Positions 5,495 through 5,949 of a DNA stretch of 5,949 nucleotides are shown here, in pieces. Numbering within the stretch: the first letter of the stretch is position 1; each line of letters begins with the position of its first letter. A model generated the notes under the pieces. That model was given only the letters and a program-made list of their open reading frames with translations, did no database searches and was not told the DNA's origin. Both the position numbers and the translations under genes were made by a program. The stretch comes from an uncultured Chloroflexota bacterium (GTDB lineage Bacteria; Chloroflexota; Dehalococcoidia; UBA3495), in contig CAJWBT010000160.1 of NCBI GenBank assembly GCA_913020235.1, positions 1-5,949 of the forward strand, written 5' to 3'.

Positions 5495-5949
5495 CTACCG
5501 GGCTTGCCAGATGCGGCGCCCCTCCAGCCGCACTATCTTTCCGAACCCGGGGGCGGGCAGGTGCACCGCGGCCACCGGGATTCCCTCCCGTTCCAGCCGC
5601 TCAAGCATGGACCGGCGGGTGATCCGGGCCTGCTCCGGGTCGATGTCGGCCCGGGAGGCCCATCCGGTCTCGTGGACCTGAACCGCGTTGTGGACTATGT
5701 CCCCCAGTATGAGCCCGCGCTGGCCCTGGGAGCTGATCAGGATACTCATGTGGCCTGGCGTATGGCCGGGGGTCGGCAGGGTGGTCAGCTCACTGGTTAG
5801 GGCCTGTTCTCCGTCGTAAAACTCTATCAGGCCCAGGTCTTCCAACGGCCATACGCACTCGGGAGCGTTCACGAACCGGCTCGGTTGAAGCTCGGGGTTG
5901 TGGCACGCTTCCCAGTCCTTGGCGCTGATCCAGTAGCGGGCGTTGGGGA
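5495..5949 (-). CDS. MBL-fold hydrolase, C-terminal 150 residues (runs off the right edge)
   Basis: The frame is open from the right edge, starting PNARYWISAKDWEACHNPEL, so the GTG at 5872 is internal rather than the start. Numbering the visible 150 residues, metal-site motifs are LPTPGHTPGH (57-66, ligand His62), LILGDIVHN (79-87, ligand Asp83) and VHLPAPGFGKIV (128-139, ligand His129). The tail RLEGRRIWQ is typical of hydrolases in the glyoxalase II / N-acyl-homoserine lactonase-like branch. The HxHxDH motif should lie just beyond the window. Known relatives cleave thioesters, lactones or similar esters in the cytoplasm; the substrate here is not determinable. It is not closely related to the other MBL protein: the motifs and their spacing differ. 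It converges on the MFS exporter. Confidence 0.88.
   Translation of the reverse strand, partial: PNARYWISAKDWEACHNPELQPSRFVNAPECVWPLEDLGLIEFYDGEQALTSELTTLPTPGHTPGHMSILISSQGQRGLILGDIVHNAVQVHETGWASRADIDPEQARITRRSMLERLEREGIPVAAVHLPAPGFGKIVRLEGRRIWQAR

Noticed and set aside
5870..5872. GTG as the start of the second MBL gene
   Set aside because: The frame continues upstream to the window edge with family-typical residues (PNARYWIS), and a start here would leave out the metal-binding N-terminal half.

Overview
The window is high-GC bacterial DNA with six protein-coding genes. The gene content suggests a member of the Chloroflexota, probably a Dehalococcoidia or SAR202-type lineage. The clues are a metallo-beta-lactamase (MBL) protein that opens with MELRVLGAHN and carries HRHFDHVRDLP, a small Pro/Thr/Ala-rich lipoprotein-like gene ending in an IEAT..AS..AALEAL pattern, and class IV aminotransferase and MBL-hydrolase genes of the kind common in those genomes. 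This assignment rests on recalled family resemblance; no marker gene is present.

Layout, left to right. (1) Positions 1-1085, plus: an M20-fold peptidase/deacylase homologue, probably cut at its N-terminus by the window edge. Nearly all expected metal-binding and catalytic residues are replaced. (2) 1086-1271: a convergent intergenic gap with a short sequence related to the large inverted repeat at 5437-5479. (3) 1272-2177, minus: a class IV PLP-dependent aminotransferase with a good ribosome binding site and a TATAAT -10 box upstream. (4) 2431-2634, minus: a small lipoprotein-like gene, 10 bases downstream of (5) 2645-3415, minus: an MBL protein resembling class II cyclic-nucleotide phosphodiesterases. 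(6) 3416-3724: a divergent control region with a candidate promoter on each strand and a tiny leader frame whose stop overlaps the likely TTG start of (7) 3725-5401, plus: a 14-helix DHA2-type MFS drug exporter. (8) 5402-5494: a convergent gap with a perfect 17-bp inverted repeat. (9) 5495-5949, minus: the C-terminal 150 residues of a second MBL hydrolase that runs off the right edge.

The genes do not form one obvious pathway. They read as separate short transcription units: two convergent pairs (M20/aminotransferase and MFS/second MBL) and one divergent pair (first MBL/MFS). No RNA gene, CRISPR array, insertion sequence or prophage feature is visible. The points most worth following are the M20 homologue without its metal site, the leader frame coupled to the exporter, and the shared repeat sequence in the two convergent gaps.
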